Shown here piece after piece: positions 24,621 to 33,815 of a stretch of DNA of 41,592 nucleotides; the stretch's first letter is position 1; the number at the start of each line of letters is the position of its first letter. The translations under genes and the position numbers were made by a program. This stretch comes from Helicobacter labetoulli. GTDB lineage: Bacteria > Campylobacterota > Campylobacteria > Campylobacterales > Helicobacteraceae. The stretch is taken from assembly GCF_003670275.1 (NCBI RefSeq), contig NZ_QXJF01000018.1, forward strand, positions 1 through 41,592. Direction: 5' to 3'. Below the pieces are notes generated by a model that saw nothing but the letters and a program-made list of their open reading frames with translations, made no database searches and was not told the DNA's origin.

Positions 24621-26903
24621 CTACCCAACAATCAACTGCGTAATCTTATGTCCCGCAAGTGCAAAGATATATGACACCACACTTGTAAAAATAAACAAAT
24701 ACGCGATAAACCGCTTTCCACCCGCTTCCTTGCCAAATACAATACTCGCTGCAAAACAAGGGTTATAAAACATAATAAACAAAATAAAAGCAATAGCACT
24801 AGGCAGGCTAACATTCTCTTGAAGAATCTCACGCAAAGGCATATCATTATTCTCATCAATACCCTCACCCAACGCATACAAAACACCCATACTTGAGATT
24901 ATCGTCTCCTTTGCCAAAAGCCCATTGACAAGCGAAATAGACAACTTCCAGTCAAAATTCATAGGCGTGAAAAGTGGCTCTATAAACTTCCCTATCCGCC
25001 CCAAATAGCTTTGCTCTACTTTACTTGACTGGTAGGTATGCTGAATATTTTCTATCTCTTCTTGTATAGACTCTATGCGTCTATCTATATACCCATCTTC
25101 ACACATCACGACAGAAACACCCCACCTTGCACTACCATCAGCATTCCTATGTTCCCACTCCTGCACACACTCTTTCTTGCCCCTTTGCTGCTCCAATTCC
25201 ACAATCTTAGATTCTAGTGCACTCACTGTCTCATTTGTCTGCTGCTCTAAGGTCTCATTATGGGGAAACTGCGTCCCCACCCAAATAATCACAGAAGCAA
25301 GGAGTATAAAACTTCCCGCCTTTTTCACATAGCTCACTGCCTTTTGCCACACACTAAAAGTAATTAAACGCATACTTGGCAGCCGATATTTTGGCATCTC
25401 CATTACAAATGGCTCATCTTCACCCCTAAAAGCAGTAAGCTTTAGAATCTTAGCCATACATAGCCCCACCAATGCTCCAAAGATGTAGATTCCATACAGC
25501 ACATTCCCAGCCACATTTGGAGTGAAAAATGCCCCAATAAAAAGCGTATAAACAGGCAGCCTCGCCCCACAACTCATAAAATTAATAATAAAAAGTGTCA
25601 GCATTCTATCATTGCGATTTTTCAGCATTCTCGCACTCATATACGCCGGAACAGAACAACCAAACCCCGTAACAAGTGGGATAAAACTCTTGCCGTGCAA
25701 ACCAAACTTATGAAAAAAACCATCAAGCAAAAATGCTACCCTCGCCATATACCCCGTGCCTTCAAGCAGCACAATACCGCAAAAAAGTATCAAAATATGA
25801 GGCAAAAAACTAAGCACTGCTCCAACACCAGCAATAATCCCACCCGAAAGCAAAGACGCTAAAAATTCATTACCTATATGCTCCTCCACAAAAAAGCCAA
25901 AAGTAGCCATACCCTCCTCAATCCACACTTTAGGAAACTCTCCAAGATAAAAAGTAAGCTGAAACAAAAGCCACATCAACAATAAAAAAATAGGAATCCC
26001 AAGATAAGTATTAAGTAAAATCGCATCAAGCCTTTGAGTTGTGGAGAGCTGCTTTTTAGCGTGAGTTCGGCTAGATTCCATACTTGCACCCTTTGCGAAA
26101 CTAATACTATCATCATTAAAAATATCACGCACATTTTGGCTTTGGGATTGTTTATAAAGCTGCTGTATGCATTTATTGACAAACTCGCTAAGTTCCGCCC
26201 AGCAGCCCTTATCGTGCAAACTCTTAGCAAGAAAATTATCCTGCATAAGTAGCCTAATTGCAATATCTCTTAAGCTCACAAGCCCCTTATGATTTTCAGC
26301 CAAAAGCCGCTCAATCTCATCATAACGCTTTTGTGTCAAAAAACTCTGAATCTTAGCTATCTCATTTTCTAAAAAATCAGCATATACTCGCTTGTTTGGC
26401 TTGAGTGGCTCATTTGCAATAAAAATTATCTTATCAAGCAAAGCCTCAAGATTCTCCCCGCGCAACGCAGACACGCTCACACACTCCACACCTAGAATCT
26501 CGCCAAGCGACGCATTATTAATCTCAATCCCCTCTTTTTTTGCCTCATCACTCATATTGAGTGCAAGACACATTTTACTTTGAAGCTCCATAAGCTGCGT
26601 AGTGAGTAGCAAACAACGCTCCAAATTTGTAGAATCTAGCACATTTAAAATCACATCATATTCTTGAGATTCTAAGAATTGCTTTGTTACTTGCTCCTCA
26701 AAAGAGTAGTCATTTAAGGAATATGTGCCGGGCAAATCAATAATACGCAAAGTGTAGCCCTTGTATTCAATCTTTGCTTCTGATTTCTCAATCGTAACAC
26801 CTGTGAAATTCCCCACCTTTAAATGCACACCGCAAATCTTATTCACAAGCGAGCTTTTGCCAACATTTGGCTGTCCAACGCATACTATGGTAATTTGTTT
26901 CAT
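24621..26903 (-). CDS. feoB: Ferrous iron transport protein B
   Basis: FeoB is the inner-membrane Fe2+ importer with an N-terminal G domain. From the start at 26903 the product is 760 residues. The G domain shows GQPNVGKSS (10-18), FTGVTIEKSE, DLPGTYSLND and NMSD (G1 to G4). The membrane part has two gate-like halves, including FLLDGFFHKFGLHGKSFIPL, GFGCSVPAYMSAR and FNPV-like FYNPCFAAS. A charged segment of about 80 residues (roughly 550-630) with two cysteines lies before YLGRIGKFIEPLF and seems longer than in H. pylori FeoB. AAGGAATTATA precedes the chosen ATG; an upstream in-frame extension of 25 codons looks non-coding. No feoA is nearby. Confidence 0.95.
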   Translation of the reverse strand: MKQITIVCVGQPNVGKSSLVNKICGVHLKVGNFTGVTIEKSEAKIEYKGYTLRIIDLPGTYSLNDYSFEEQVTKQFLESQEYDVILNVLDSTNLERCLLLTTQLMELQSKMCLALNMSDEAKKEGIEINNASLGEILGVECVSVSALRGENLEALLDKIIFIANEPLKPNKRVYADFLENEIAKIQSFLTQKRYDEIERLLAENHKGLVSLRDIAIRLLMQDNFLAKSLHDKGCWAELSEFVNKCIQQLYKQSQSQNVRDIFNDDSISFAKGASMESSRTHAKKQLSTTQRLDAILLNTYLGIPIFLLLMWLLFQLTFYLGEFPKVWIEEGMATFGFFVEEHIGNEFLASLLSGGIIAGVGAVLSFLPHILILFCGIVLLEGTGYMARVAFLLDGFFHKFGLHGKSFIPLVTGFGCSVPAYMSARMLKNRNDRMLTLFIINFMSCGARLPVYTLFIGAFFTPNVAGNVLYGIYIFGALVGLCMAKILKLTAFRGEDEPFVMEMPKYRLPSMRLITFSVWQKAVSYVKKAGSFILLASVIIWVGTQFPHNETLEQQTNETVSALESKIVELEQQRGKKECVQEWEHRNADGSARWGVSVVMCEDGYIDRRIESIQEEIENIQHTYQSSKVEQSYLGRIGKFIEPLFTPMNFDWKLSISLVNGLLAKETIISSMGVLYALGEGIDENNDMPLREILQENVSLPSAIAFILFIMFYNPCFAASIVFGKEAGGKRFIAYLFIFTSVVSYIFALAGHKITQLIVG

Positions 26904-26948
26904 TATAATTCCTTGTTTGATAATGTAAGATAGTGTTGATTTTTTGGA

Positions 26949-26978
26949 ATTGTAGCTAGATTCAAAACGCAGAGTCAA
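26949..26978 (-). promoter_or_regulatory. Possible feoB promoter
   Basis: On the minus strand TTGACT (26973-26978) and TACAAT (26949-26954) are 18 bp apart, about 45 bp before the feoB ATG. Very AT-rich DNA lies upstream, with one TGATAAT. I cannot define a Fur box from this alone. Confidence 0.45.
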
Positions 26979-27052
26979 TAAAATTAGTATTTATTCTTAC
27001 TTATACTTAAATGGCTTATGCCACAATAAAAATGATAATAGATGAATTCTCA

Positions 27053-27394
27053 CTACAAAGTGATATTTTCTATAAGCTCAATGTGTTCGCCTTTGATGAT
27101 TAACGCATCAAGGCAATATTCTTGTGTGAGATTCTGTGCTGAAAGATAGAATCCTATCGTGGATATAAGCTTGTCAATCTTGCTTGGCGTGATATTATAA
27201 ATAGGCTCAAAGCCACTCTTAGCCCCGACACTCGCACTTTTAACTTCAACAAAATGCAAGATTCCATTCTTTTGAGCAATGATGTCAATCTCCCCATATC
27301 GTGCAAAAAAGTTTCGCTCCAAAATCTCAAAACCATTTTGAGATAAAAACGCACACGCTCTGTCTTCTGCTTGCTTACCCTTTGTCCTACTCAT
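27053..27394 (-). CDS. YraN/UPF0102 family protein
   Basis: A 113-residue protein of the UPF0102 family, a small nuclease-like fold of unknown function. KGKQAEDRACAFLSQNGFEI is the conserved start, and GEIDIIAQKNGILHFVEVKS carries the D...E.K pattern of the restriction-endonuclease-like fold. The gene starts inside the end of hom (overlap of about 8-20 bases depending on the start; TTG 27406, ATG 27400 and ATG 27394 are all in frame), so it is translated with hom. The same neighbours occur in H. pylori HP0822-HP0823 and C. jejuni Cj0148c-Cj0149c. Confidence 0.85.
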   Translation of the reverse strand: MSRTKGKQAEDRACAFLSQNGFEILERNFFARYGEIDIIAQKNGILHFVEVKSASVGAKSGFEPIYNITPSKIDKLISTIGFYLSAQNLTQEYCLDALIIKGEHIELIENITL

Positions 27395-28700
27395 ATTCAT
27401 CTTCAAGTCGCATTTTGAAGGGCTTTTGCGTGATAGAATCTATCTGTTCCAACTCACATAAAGCGTGATTAATCTCCCTTTCATAGCAATGATGTGTAGA
27501 AAATAGCATTGTGGCGATATTTTTCTCATCTGTCTCTTTTTGCAAAAATGCACCAATAGAAATATTATGTCGCCCTAGAATCTGTGCTACCTCCCCTAAC
27601 ACTCCGGGCTTATCTCTCACATAAAGGCGTATGTAGTAGCGTGAGTGAATCTTTTCTTTATCTTTCAGTCGCAATTTACCCTCTTCCAAAGGTCGGCTAA
27701 AGCCAAGCATTGCCGCACTCTCCCCCCTAGCAATAGCGACAATATCACTTATCACCGAACTTGCTGTTGCTTCCCCTCCTGCTCCCGCTCCATAATACAT
27801 ACTCTCCCCTACATAATCACCTATCACACTAATGCCATTCATCACGCCATCAACTTTGCTAATCATAGATTCTTTTTTAATCATACTTGGATGAACGCGT
27901 AACTCCACTTCATCATCTTGCTTTTTAGCAATGCCTAGAAGTTTAATCACATAGCCAAACTCATTGGCAAATTCCATATCATCGGGCGTTATATCAGCAA
28001 TACCTTCAATCAATATATCTTCGGGCATAGCGTGGATTCCATACGCAAGAGAAGCAAGGATTAAAAGTTTATGTCCCGCATCACCACCATTAATATCAAG
28101 GCTTGGATCAGCCTCCGCATAGCCAAGATTCTGTGCTTCTTTGAGGGCTGTGGCAAAGTTTTTGCCAAACTGCTGCATTTGAGTTAGGATATAATTACTC
28201 GTGCCATTTAAAATCCCGCGGATTCCCAAAATATGATTAGCACTCAAGCCATCTTTTAAAACGCGTATAATAGGTATGCCACCACACACGCTTGCTTCAA
28301 ATCCCACAGGCAAACCATTTGCAAGTGGTGCAATATCGCTTCTATGATAAGCAAGCATTGCCTTGTTAGCGGTGATAAAAGCTTTTTTTGCTTTCAATGC
28401 TCTTTGTGCTATTGTGTATGCAAACTCCACACCACCCATAAGCTCAATAACAACATCAATCTCACTATCTTGTAAAATATCATCTACATTTGTGCTAAGG
28501 GTTATATTTGCATTCGTATCTATGACATTCAACTCTGCAAGCTTTTTTTCTGCCTTTTTCTTATCACGCACGACAATGCTTTTTAAGACTATCTGTTTTC
28601 CTGCCCTTGCATTAATAATCTCACCATTTGCTAAAATTGCCTTTAACACACTAGAGCCAACAACTCCAAAGCCAACCATTCCCAAAACAAGCTTTGACAT
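27387..28700 (-). CDS. hom: Homoserine dehydrogenase
   Basis: Reduces aspartate semialdehyde to homoserine in the threonine/methionine branch. The N-terminal NAD(P)-binding motif is MVGFGVVGSSVLKAI, the substrate-binding part includes NKAMLAYH and the family signature GILNGTSNYILTQM with ADPSLDINGGDAGHKL, and a C-terminal ACT domain (about 350-430, IRLYVRDKPGVLGEVAQIL) suggests feedback control by threonine. Length 437. ATG 28700 is preceded by AAGGATTATTTG. It follows the aminotransferase with 29 bp between them. Confidence 0.96.
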   Translation of the reverse strand: MSKLVLGMVGFGVVGSSVLKAILANGEIINARAGKQIVLKSIVVRDKKKAEKKLAELNVIDTNANITLSTNVDDILQDSEIDVVIELMGGVEFAYTIAQRALKAKKAFITANKAMLAYHRSDIAPLANGLPVGFEASVCGGIPIIRVLKDGLSANHILGIRGILNGTSNYILTQMQQFGKNFATALKEAQNLGYAEADPSLDINGGDAGHKLLILASLAYGIHAMPEDILIEGIADITPDDMEFANEFGYVIKLLGIAKKQDDEVELRVHPSMIKKESMISKVDGVMNGISVIGDYVGESMYYGAGAGGEATASSVISDIVAIARGESAAMLGFSRPLEEGKLRLKDKEKIHSRYYIRLYVRDKPGVLGEVAQILGRHNISIGAFLQKETDEKNIATMLFSTHHCYEREINHALCELEQIDSITQKPFKMRLEDEYE

Positions 28701-28729
28701 CAAATAATCCTTAAAATCTTAATAAAATC

Positions 28730-29938
28730 TTATGAAAATTGCTTCAAAAATGCCTTGAGATTCCGTGCGGATTGGCGGATTCGCTTTTCATTTTCAATTA
28801 ACGCAATTCTCACATACCCTTCTCCATAATCCCCAAAGCCCACACCCGGACTTACAGCAATTTTCGCCTCTTTTAAAAGCCTTTTTGAAAATTCCAAGCT
28901 ACCCATATCACCCACACATTCAGGCAACTTCGCCCAAATAAACATACTCGCTTTTGGCTTTTTCATCTCCCAACCCGCTTCTTTAAAACTCTTAATCAGC
29001 ACTTCCATACGCTTTTCATATTTATCGCATATCTCTTCCACGCAGCTTTGGTCTCCATCAAGGGCAATGGTAGAGGCAATTTGCAAGGGCGTGTAGATTC
29101 CATAATCAATCCAGCTTTTAATCTTTTGCAAAGCTTGAATGATTTTCTTATTGCCCACCACAAAGCCAACTCGCCAGCCTGCCATATTGTAAGTTTTACT
29201 CAGCGTATAGCTTTCAACCGCCACATCTTTGGCTCCGGGGATTTCTAAAATACTTGGCGTTTTAAAACCATCAAAACAAAGCTCTGCATATGCAATATCA
29301 GAAATAATATAAAATCGCTCTTGTTTTGCCATAGCCACTAAACGCTCATAAAATTCCTTATATACAATAATGGTCGTTGGGTTATGCGGAAAATTCACAA
29401 CAACAAATTTTGGACGAGGCATTACTTCTTTTAGCACCCTTTTAATATTTGCAAAAAAATCATTTGCATCAAGCTCCATTTCATCATTCCACTTTAACCC
29501 AAAAGTAGAGACATTCGCCCCATTAAGAATAAAAGCATAATAATGAATAGGATAAGCGGGTTCGGCTACAATGGCGTTATCACCCGGATTTGCAATGGCT
29601 TGAACTAAATGCACATAGCCTTCTTTACTCCCCATTGTTACACACGCTTCAGATTCTGGGTCTAAATCCACGCCATAAGTTCGCTTATACCAATTACAAA
29701 TTGCTAAACGCAACTTGTAGATTCCGCGACTTACAGAGTAGCCCTGATTTTTATCTTTTTGTGCAGCTTCACATAGCTTTTGGATAATATGTTCGGGCGT
29801 CTTACCATCTGGATTTCCCATAGAGAAGTCAATAACATCTTCATTATTACGACGCATCTCAAGCTTAATCTCATTAATAGCAGCAAACACATACTTTGGC
29901 AAACGCTTTGTCTTATCAAACTCAATCTCATCAAACAT
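28730..29938 (-). CDS. PLP-dependent class I/II aminotransferase
   Basis: A 402-residue fold-type I aminotransferase. IDFSMGNPDGKTPEHI is the N-terminal substrate-binding block, NFPHNPTT and the aspartate in ISDIAYAELCFDG contact the cofactor, and SYTLSKTYNMAGWRVGFVVG holds the PLP lysine. It corresponds in position and pattern to C. jejuni Cj0150c and H. pylori HP0624, variously annotated as aspartate/alanine aminotransferase or LL-diaminopimelate aminotransferase. The substrate cannot be settled here. Location directly before hom suggests an amino-acid biosynthetic role. ATG follows AAGGAGAGAAGT. Confidence 0.9.
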   Translation of the reverse strand: MFDEIEFDKTKRLPKYVFAAINEIKLEMRRNNEDVIDFSMGNPDGKTPEHIIQKLCEAAQKDKNQGYSVSRGIYKLRLAICNWYKRTYGVDLDPESEACVTMGSKEGYVHLVQAIANPGDNAIVAEPAYPIHYYAFILNGANVSTFGLKWNDEMELDANDFFANIKRVLKEVMPRPKFVVVNFPHNPTTIIVYKEFYERLVAMAKQERFYIISDIAYAELCFDGFKTPSILEIPGAKDVAVESYTLSKTYNMAGWRVGFVVGNKKIIQALQKIKSWIDYGIYTPLQIASTIALDGDQSCVEEICDKYEKRMEVLIKSFKEAGWEMKKPKASMFIWAKLPECVGDMGSLEFSKRLLKEAKIAVSPGVGFGDYGEGYVRIALIENEKRIRQSARNLKAFLKQFS

Positions 29939-29967
29939 ACTTCTCTCCTTATCACTAGATTCAGAAT

Positions 29968-30780
29968 CTACTTCAAACTCGCAGTAATTCCGCCCTTAAG
30001 ATTCTCCGCTCCATCATAATCTGTAATCATCACAAACTTCACACCCTGTGGAATCTTAACCTTCACACTATCATTGCCGCCTGTATTGCTTAGCATATCT
30101 ATTATACTTAGATTCTTATCATACAGCACAATGTGTGGATTCCATTTTGGAAAATCACTAGCTTGGATATACAAATCTCCGCTCATATTCACACTCACCC
30201 AATACTCTCCTGATGCATCACGCCATTTGAGTGTTGCCGATTTTGCAAGAAACTTTGTGTTTGGAAGTCGCGGCTCATTCACCTCAAGCATATATTCCCA
30301 TTTTTGTGCATTGACACGATTTATATCAAGGCAAACAAAACCTCTCTTTCCTAGCTCATCAATAATAATTCCCATATCTGGGCTATGCTCGGTGTTAAAA
30401 GAAAACTCTACGCTTGAGAGACCACCGCTTAATTCTGCTCTACTTACGACAAAATATGAATAACCCATTGTGCTTAAAATATTGTTCCCAACCTTTGTGA
30501 GTAAAACAGGACTAGTCCTCGCGCTAAAGCTTAACTTCACCTCGCTTGGTTGCCCAAAGCGTGAGCTAAGCAGACCATTACTTTTAAGCGCATAAACAAT
30601 CTTAGCAATATCAAGTCGTCCGCCAGTGTAGTAGAGATTCCTATTAGCAAAGATTCTATTAATGAAATTTGCATTTGTTTGATAGCTTTGTTCCCCCATA
30701 AGATTCTTTATCTTATCATCAAACGCATCAGCCCACGCACTCGCTATAATACAAGCAAGAATAAAAACAAACCTTACCAT
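29968..30780 (-). CDS. Exported protein of unknown function (Cj0151c-like position)
   Basis: A 270-residue protein with a clear signal peptide (VRFVFILACIIASAWADAF), so periplasmic or outer-membrane associated. The mature part is beta-rich with several WxxxxxG segments (SATLKWRDASGEYWVSVNM, GDLYIQASDFPKW) and no catalytic motif I recognise. Its start overlaps the end of the RodZ-like gene by seven bases. It occupies the place of C. jejuni Cj0151c in a conserved cluster, so an envelope function linked to its neighbour is likely, but nothing more can be said. Confidence 0.75.
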   Translation of the reverse strand: MVRFVFILACIIASAWADAFDDKIKNLMGEQSYQTNANFINRIFANRNLYYTGGRLDIAKIVYALKSNGLLSSRFGQPSEVKLSFSARTSPVLLTKVGNNILSTMGYSYFVVSRAELSGGLSSVEFSFNTEHSPDMGIIIDELGKRGFVCLDINRVNAQKWEYMLEVNEPRLPNTKFLAKSATLKWRDASGEYWVSVNMSGDLYIQASDFPKWNPHIVLYDKNLSIIDMLSNTGGNDSVKVKIPQGVKFVMITDYDGAENLKGGITASLK

Positions 30781-31898
30781 TCAAGACCGCCATTAAGCTG
30801 CTTAAAACGCGTATAATTCACATCTACAAGACTTGAACCATCAAAATACATTCTTACAGGATGTTTGTTGCCGTGAGGCACTTCCTCGCCATTAAGTGTA
30901 AGCTTAAATACACTATGCCCCATAACAAGAAGCATTTTATTATTCAAAGGTATATCATACTCCTTTTTATATGAAAACTGCTCCTTGCTTCCGGTCTCAA
31001 GGTTAATCACACCAAGCCACAAATCCTGCTCGGCTTGGATATGCAAGATATTATCACTGACTTGCTTTTTCTCTTGGGCATTTGCTTGAGAATCTACTTG
31101 AGCAGATTTAGGATTAAAGAAGAAGCTTTGCTCTGGATGGCTTAATTGCTGATTGTCTTGAGATTGCGTTGGTTTGTCTTGTTGGGTTTGCAAAGCAGAA
31201 TCTTGAGCCTGTGTATCCGTTAAAACATCTTGAGAATACATCTCTTGTGTTTGTAGATTTGGCTGTTTTGTTTCTTCTAATGGTTTTGTCGCGTCAAAAA
31301 ACACACCATCATAACCCTCATTATCAACCTCTTGATTTTTTTGGGATACTGCACTTGATTTTGAATCTTGTGTTGCCCCGTCATTATCTTGCAAAAAAGC
31401 CTTGTATGCAAAATAACCCATAAGTGCAAGAAAAACAAGCCCCAAAATCACATAAACCCAAGAATAAGATTCTGCGTGAGATTTAGTCGTAGGTTCATTT
31501 TTAAGTGCAAGTTCAATCACATAATGCTCACGATCTTTTTGTAAATCTTTCTTTTTTTCTTCTTCTTTTTCTTTTACAATAGCTATATTCTCAATTAATT
31601 TTTGGGAGCGTTCCTCCTCGTCTTGTTTGCTTATCACCTCTGCCACACTATTTATATCAGGCTTTTGCAACTGCTCTTTAAAGAGAATCCAATCACGCAA
31701 ATCAACGCCATATTCACGCTCCAAAATTGCAATAAAACCCTTTGCCCGCACATTGTCAATCTTATCAAAACGCTTCTCTAACACATCTTCAATTTTTGAG
31801 CTTGCAAGCTTTGTTGTTTTGCTTAGCTCCTTTAAGCCAATAGCCTTAAGTTTTCCTAGCTCCTCATCAAGTAATTGTGTATTAATGTTTCCCTGCAT
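30774..31898 (-). CDS. RodZ-like single-pass membrane protein
   Basis: A 374-residue protein. The N-terminal part (about 10-70, GLKELSKTTKLASSKIEDVL) resembles a helix-turn-helix domain, followed by a charged coiled region (75-130), one transmembrane helix (about 146-168, WVYVILGLVFLALMGYFAY), a Gln/Asp/Ser-rich linker (about 170-285) and a beta-rich C-terminal domain (AEQDLWLGVINLETGSKEQF, MLLVMGHSVFKLTLNGEEV) like the periplasmic domain of RodZ. RodZ ties MreB to the envelope in rod-shaped cells. The position equals C. jejuni Cj0152c. The cytosolic HTH and periplasmic domain make the RodZ comparison reasonable but not proven. Confidence 0.65.
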   Translation of the reverse strand: MQGNINTQLLDEELGKLKAIGLKELSKTTKLASSKIEDVLEKRFDKIDNVRAKGFIAILEREYGVDLRDWILFKEQLQKPDINSVAEVISKQDEEERSQKLIENIAIVKEKEEEKKKDLQKDREHYVIELALKNEPTTKSHAESYSWVYVILGLVFLALMGYFAYKAFLQDNDGATQDSKSSAVSQKNQEVDNEGYDGVFFDATKPLEETKQPNLQTQEMYSQDVLTDTQAQDSALQTQQDKPTQSQDNQQLSHPEQSFFFNPKSAQVDSQANAQEKKQVSDNILHIQAEQDLWLGVINLETGSKEQFSYKKEYDIPLNNKMLLVMGHSVFKLTLNGEEVPHGNKHPVRMYFDGSSLVDVNYTRFKQLNGGLEW

Positions 31899-32574
31899 AA
31901 TTAATCCTATCTATTAAAATTCCCGTAGCTACCGCTACATTGAGCGAATCAAAGTGATGTTCCATTTTGATGGAAAGCATTGTATCAAGTTTGTGCTTCA
32001 GCCGTGCTGATAAACCCACAGATTCACTGCCTAAAAATAACGCCCATTTTTGATACCTCTCCACACTCTCCTGCCCTTGCATATCCGCACCTACAAGGGT
32101 AAAGTTTGCATTTTTAAGCTCATTTAGCACATCAAAGACTTGTGTAAAAACCCCATAAGGCATATGTAAAAATGCTCCACTTGAAAGACGCACGATACTT
32201 TCTATCGCTTTTTGACTAAGACTTGGCAAACAAATCACGATTCCACCTACCCCCAAGGCATAAGCTGTGCGAAAAATTGAGCCGACATTCCCCACATCGC
32301 TAATCTCACATAGCACCAAAAGTGAATCTTTTTCCTTTAGCTCTTTGAGGCTTGAGGGCTGTGGAGGGGTGATTTGCGCGAGAATCCCTTGATGATTGCC
32401 GCCGTGTGCGAGAGCTTGAGCTTTTTTGTTATCCACACGCTTTATAGGCTTATCCAACTTACTTAGTTGAGAAAACAGCTCTTTTGGCAACTCTTTTACG
32501 AGATAAAATTCCTCTATGCTCCAAGGACAAGTTTTTATGGCATACAAAATAGGCTGCTTACCATAAATAATCAC
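31882..32574 (-). CDS. rlmB: TrmH/SpoU-family rRNA 2'-O-methyltransferase
   Basis: A 230-residue SPOUT methyltransferase. MIIYGKQPILYAI starts the substrate-binding domain, and the knot carries SpoU motif 1 DVGNVGSIFRTAYALG, motif 2 LFLGSESVGLS and motif 3 MEHHFDSLNVAVATGILI. RlmB methylates G2251 of 23S rRNA in E. coli, and this is the nearest named family, although related TrmH types share these motifs. Its end overlaps the RodZ-like gene by 17 bases and it starts three bases after rsmI. Confidence 0.85.
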   Translation of the reverse strand: MIIYGKQPILYAIKTCPWSIEEFYLVKELPKELFSQLSKLDKPIKRVDNKKAQALAHGGNHQGILAQITPPQPSSLKELKEKDSLLVLCEISDVGNVGSIFRTAYALGVGGIVICLPSLSQKAIESIVRLSSGAFLHMPYGVFTQVFDVLNELKNANFTLVGADMQGQESVERYQKWALFLGSESVGLSARLKHKLDTMLSIKMEHHFDSLNVAVATGILIDRINYAGKH

Positions 32575-32577
32575 CGC

Positions 32578-33444
32578 TTACTCCACGCTTAGGATTTCTT
32601 CATAGCATTGCTTGATACTTTTGCCACTCATCTTGCTTAAAATCTTTGCCTTAATTTTTGGTGGAATATCAAGCATAAGTGCCTCTTCATAATCAAGTGT
32701 ATTCTCACTATGCTTTAAAGCGTGTGAAAAATCAAGTATCAGCACCCACTCCCCGCGTATTACAGAATCTTCTAGCATATCGCCAACCTCTTGTGCTGTG
32801 CCATAATATCGCTGCTGATGAAGCTTTGTTAGCTCCTTTTGCACAGCAATACGGGTATGTGGAAGCAAGAGTGCAATATCCTGCAAGGTTTCTAAGATTC
32901 TATGTGGGCTTTCATAGCAAATCGCACTATACGCCCCACCCATATTGAGCCTAGCAATCTGCAAAAGTTTCGCTTGTCGCTCTAGCTTTTTATGTGGTAA
33001 AAATCCTACAAAAACAAATGGTGTGGATTCTACACCACTCCCACAAAATGCCACATTTAACGCACAAGCCCCGGGCAAAACATCAAAGGCAATGTGATGT
33101 TCTATCGCATACGACACAAGCTTCGCACCCGGATCACTAATACAAGGCATTCCCGCATCGCTAAGATACAATACATTAGAATCAAAAAATCTCTCCTGTA
33201 AAGAAGAGAAAAACTCATCTTGATTATGTGAATGAAAAGACCTGATTTGTTTAGAATCTAAAAAATCCTTTAGATTCATATCATTTGGAAGTTCAAGGAT
33301 ATCGCGTGAGATGAGTAGCTCTAAAAGCTTTTTGGCTACTCTTGTATCTTCACACAAAATTACATCAGCCAACCTTATTGCCTCCAACGCCCGCAAAGTA
33401 ATGTCCTCAAGATTCCCAATGGGGGTTGGCACAAGTGTTAGCAT
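32578..33444 (-). CDS. rsmI: 16S rRNA (cytidine1402-2'-O)-methyltransferase
   Basis: RsmI 2'-O-methylates C1402 in the ribosomal P site. MLTLVPTPIGNLEDITLRAL opens the tetrapyrrole-methylase fold, CEDTRVAKKLLELL follows, and LSDAGMPCISDPGAKLV is the SAM-binding signature. Length 288 is normal. It lies four bases after rpmE, in the same order as C. jejuni Cj0154c-Cj0155c, so the two belong to one transcript with rlmB. Confidence 0.95.
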   Translation of the reverse strand: MLTLVPTPIGNLEDITLRALEAIRLADVILCEDTRVAKKLLELLISRDILELPNDMNLKDFLDSKQIRSFHSHNQDEFFSSLQERFFDSNVLYLSDAGMPCISDPGAKLVSYAIEHHIAFDVLPGACALNVAFCGSGVESTPFVFVGFLPHKKLERQAKLLQIARLNMGGAYSAICYESPHRILETLQDIALLLPHTRIAVQKELTKLHQQRYYGTAQEVGDMLEDSVIRGEWVLILDFSHALKHSENTLDYEEALMLDIPPKIKAKILSKMSGKSIKQCYEEILSVE

Positions 33445-33448
33445 AGAC

Positions 33449-33652
33449 TTATTTCATATTGTATTTTTGGCGGAATTTCTCAACGCGTCCAGTGATGTCA
33501 GTGATTTTATCACTTCCTGTATAAAATGGATGGCAAAAGCTTGAAATATCAATACGCAATTCACTCTTATTGCTTAAAACTTCAATTTGCTTTCCACTTG
33601 TTACGCAAGTTACCTTACAAGGGATATATTCTGGGTGGATTCCTTTTTTCAT
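33449..33652 (-). CDS. rpmE: 50S ribosomal protein L31
   Basis: 67 residues, [16 protein letters not shown] at the N-terminus and [16 protein letters not shown] in the middle. This is the Helicobacter form, where one cysteine of the second zinc pair of other L31 proteins is missing. AAAAAAGGACACATA precedes the ATG. It leads the rpmE-rsmI-rlmB run. Confidence 0.97.
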   Translation of the reverse strand: MKKGIHPEYIPCKVTCVTSGKQIEVLSNKSELRIDISSFCHPFYTGSDKITDITGRVEKFRQKYNMK

Positions 33653-33691
33653 TATGTGTCCTTTTTTGTGTGATAGTGTAAAAAAGCGTGG

Positions 33692-33697
33692 ATTATA
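33692..33697 (-). promoter_or_regulatory. Probable -10 box of rpmE
   Basis: TATAAT on the minus strand in the context CTACTATAATCC, 40 bp before the rpmE ATG. The -35 region is not conserved, as is common in Helicobacter. Confidence 0.5.
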
Positions 33698-33771
33698 GTA
33701 GAAAATGGTTTAATTCCTGCTTTAATTACAATAAATTTAAGCAAAAATCTTTAAGGTATCAAACTAGGGTT

Positions 33772-33795
33772 GCAAGGCTAGAATCCTAGCCTTGC
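33772..33795. terminator. Terminator-like stem-loop between the OMP pair and rpmE
   Basis: GCAAGGCTAG (33772-33781) pairs perfectly with CTAGCCTTGC (33786-33795) around the loop AATC, 20 bp past the end of the outer-membrane protein gene. No long T-run follows on the minus strand, but the stem is strong and isolated. Confidence 0.6.
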
Positions 33796-33815
33796 TTAAA
33801 TCTTTATTTAGATTC

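Noticed and set aside
26979-27050. Fur box upstream of feoB
   Set aside because: The region is AT-rich and has one TGATAAT, but no convincing dyad of the usual form; base composition alone could give it.
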